From the NCBI GenBank assembly GCA_028714075.1, contig JAQTMZ010000006.1, positions 62,001 through 126,000 on the forward strand: 64,000 nucleotides of DNA, given 5' to 3'. The notes under the pieces are model-generated. The model had not been told where the DNA came from. It saw only the letters and a program-made list of their open reading frames with translations, and did not search any database. Source of the DNA: Gallionella sp. (GTDB lineage: Bacteria; Pseudomonadota; Gammaproteobacteria; Burkholderiales; Gallionellaceae). A program made the translations under genes and the position numbers. Position 1 is the stretch's first letter. Every line of letters starts with the position of its first letter. Shown here in pieces: positions 62,190-64,000 of this stretch.

Positions 62190-62696
62190 ATGAATACGAA
62201 CAATGCAAGCTTCGCTAACACACACTCACCGGCCCATGCCATCTTGCGCAGCCTGATGCTGTGCGCCGCACTGGCTGCGGCTTGGCCAGGTATGGCACAA
62301 CCCCTTCAACCAGGTCCAGGGCAGACCCTGCCTGCCGTGGATGTTTATAAAAGCCCGGATTGCGGCTGTTGCAAAACCTGGGCAGAGCACCTTCAGAAAA
62401 ACGGTTTTACGGTGATTTTGCACGATGTGGCCGATGTGCCCGCAACACGCAAAAAACTGGGGATGCCCAACCGGTTCGGAGCATGCCACACCGCCAAGGC
62501 CGGGGAGTATCTGGTCGAAGGGCATGTGCCTGCGGCGGACATAAAAAAGTTGCTCAAAAAGCATCCCAAAGCCATTGGCCTAGCCGTACCTTCGATGCCA
62601 CCCGGATCACCCGGCATGGAAGGCGAGCGCAGCGTTCCCTATGACACCTTGCTGGTTAAGGAAAATGGCCATGTCAAAATTTTTGCGCATCATTAA
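62190..62696 (+). CDS. DUF411 metal-binding protein
   Basis: 168 aa. Signal peptide, then the DUF411 hallmark YKSPDCGCCKTWAEHLQKNGF, GACHTAKAGEYLVEGHVPAADIKKLL and a C-terminal Met/Pro segment (VPSMPPGSPGME). DUF411 proteins are found with copper and silver resistance genes. It precedes an outer-membrane efflux gene by 67 bp. Confidence 0.88.
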   Translation: MNTNNASFANTHSPAHAILRSLMLCAALAAAWPGMAQPLQPGPGQTLPAVDVYKSPDCGCCKTWAEHLQKNGFTVILHDVADVPATRKKLGMPNRFGACHTAKAGEYLVEGHVPAADIKKLLKKHPKAIGLAVPSMPPGSPGMEGERSVPYDTLLVKENGHVKIFAHH

Positions 62697-62763
62697 ATTG
62701 GTGCAACAGTCTGGATAAGTGAATTTCAGATAGTTGTTTGCAACTGGTTCCGAGGAGTGGATC

Positions 62764-64000
62764 ATGAAAATACGACTTCTTGTTAGATTGACAGCTTGCG
62801 GGTTAATGGGAGCATGGCTGCTGCCTGCCTATGCAATTGATGATCTGGGCTCCAATCTCGCCGGGCTGCTGGAATATGCGCGCGAGCACAATCCGGAACT
62901 GGCAGCAATGCGTTACGAAGCGGACGCAGCGGCACAACGCGTTCAGCCTGCCGCAGCCTTGCCCGATCCGGTGTTGCGCACCGAGTTGATGGACATCACC
63001 AATCAGGGCATGAATAAATCCGCGAGTTTGCTGCCGTCACAAGTGGGCAGCACGCGCTACACGTTGATGCAAAGCGTGCCGTGGTTCGGCAAGCGTGATT
63101 TGAAACGGGAGTCGGCCGAGGCCAGCGCAGGCCAGGCACAGGGGCGAACCACCGCAACCTGGGCGGAATTATCGGCACAAATCAAGTCCGCTTACGCGCA
63201 GTATTACTACGTTGCGGGTAGCCAGAAAATCACCCGTGACCTGCTCGATCTGGTGGTGCAGATGGAAAAAGTTGCGCAGGTTCGTTATGCCAACGGCCTT
63301 GCCGCGCAGCAGGATGCGGTGCGCGCGCAGGTTGAACAAACGGCCATGAAAACCGGGCTGGTCATGCTGGACAATACCAGGCGGCAAATTGAGGCACGGC
63401 TGAATGCCTTGTTGTCGCGCCCGGCAACCATGCCGCTGACCGCTCCGCAACACTTGCGCAGCATTCCCGCAGCAGTCAGCCTGGAAAAATACACGGCACT
63501 GGAAAACCGCATTCGCGAACACAACCCGGATTTGTTTGTGGACGAAGCGGGTATCAACGCGGCTGAAAAAAACCGCAATCTTGCTTACAAGAACCGTTAT
63601 CCGGATTTTGTGCTGGGCATTTCTCCGACCCAGTCCGGCGCTGCGGTGCGCGAGTGGGGTGTGATGTTCGAACTCAATATCCCGTTGCAGCAGGAGACAC
63701 GCCGTTCGCAGGAGCATGAATCCGAGGCGATGCTCGCGGCAGCAAAAGCGCGCAAGGAAGCAACCGCCAACCGCATCCTGTCCGTGCTGGCCGAAAACCT
63801 GTCCGGGCTTGACGCGGCGCAGCGCACCGAGTCGCTGAGTTCCAGCGGCCTGTTGCCGCAAGCAAAAATCACTTTTGAATCTGCGCTGGCCGGCTATCAG
63901 ACCGGCAAGGTGGATTTTGCGACGCTGCTGGATGCGGCACGACAAATCCTGAACGCCAAGCTGGAAGTGCTGAAAGCCCAGACGGATGCACAGATGCGTT
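62764..64000 (+). CDS. CusC/CzcC-type outer-membrane efflux channel (3' end outside window)
   Basis: At least 412 aa. Signal peptide, then two related TolC-like halves: LLEYAREHNPELAAMRYEA with VPWFGKRDLKRESAEA, and NRIREHNPDLFVDEAGI with LNIPLQQETRRSQEHES. FGKRDL is typical of CusC-like channels. The reading frame runs off the window; adaptor and pump genes probably follow. Confidence 0.85.
   Translation, partial: MKIRLLVRLTACGLMGAWLLPAYAIDDLGSNLAGLLEYAREHNPELAAMRYEADAAAQRVQPAAALPDPVLRTELMDITNQGMNKSASLLPSQVGSTRYTLMQSVPWFGKRDLKRESAEASAGQAQGRTTATWAELSAQIKSAYAQYYYVAGSQKITRDLLDLVVQMEKVAQVRYANGLAAQQDAVRAQVEQTAMKTGLVMLDNTRRQIEARLNALLSRPATMPLTAPQHLRSIPAAVSLEKYTALENRIREHNPDLFVDEAGINAAEKNRNLAYKNRYPDFVLGISPTQSGAAVREWGVMFELNIPLQQETRRSQEHESEAMLAAAKARKEATANRILSVLAENLSGLDAAQRTESLSSSGLLPQAKITFESALAGYQTGKVDFATLLDAARQILNAKLEVLKAQTDAQMR

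Overview
The window looks like chromosome of a betaproteobacterium, probably of the Nitrosomonadales (Gallionellaceae-like). This is inferred from the order infB-nusA-rimP, the sigma factor/DUF3619/DUF3106 operon, pepA facing lptFG followed by holC and valS, a K+-independent membrane pyrophosphatase, and nitrate/nitrite genes. No phage, insertion sequence or CRISPR array was seen.

Layout: 1-4.1 kb, translation genes infB (partial), nusA, rimP on the minus strand. 4.2-19.4 kb, a plus-strand block that reads as a copper-acquisition system: three TonB-dependent receptors, a DUF4198 protein, a CcoG/NapH-like membrane polyferredoxin, a DsbD-like membrane protein, a small GNAT protein, a Tat-exported Csp-type copper-storage protein, a Cys-containing BNR/sialidase-like protein, a TlpA-like thioredoxin and tonB-exbB-exbD. 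19.5-27 kb, an RNA helicase, then narK with a broken second narK and a NarX/NarL-like two-component pair. 27-35 kb, housekeeping genes (typA, an OmpA-family protein, a second helicase, tadA, an L,D-transpeptidase, ygfZ). 35-42 kb, ubiT, cusB/cusA copper efflux and copper nitrite reductase nirK. 42-59 kb, rlmJ, an ECF sigma operon, lptFG, pepA, holC, valS, tusA-like, tRNA-Leu, a Nudix gene, mnmA, purB, hppA. 59-64 kb, small probably exported proteins, then the start of a second metal-efflux cluster.

The main observation is a 15-bp palindrome, GCGRCA-N3-TGYCRC, found as single copies or back-to-back arrays in front of five transcription units of the copper block and in two copies upstream of nirK. 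In all five copper-block promoters it sits directly against a weak -35-like hexamer that is exactly 17 bp from a -10-like hexamer. This suggests one regulator, not evident in the window, that coordinates outer-membrane copper uptake, periplasmic copper handling and storage, and a copper enzyme. A second observation is a shared C-terminal tail G-x2-[IV]-N-[AT]-x-A on four otherwise different small proteins.
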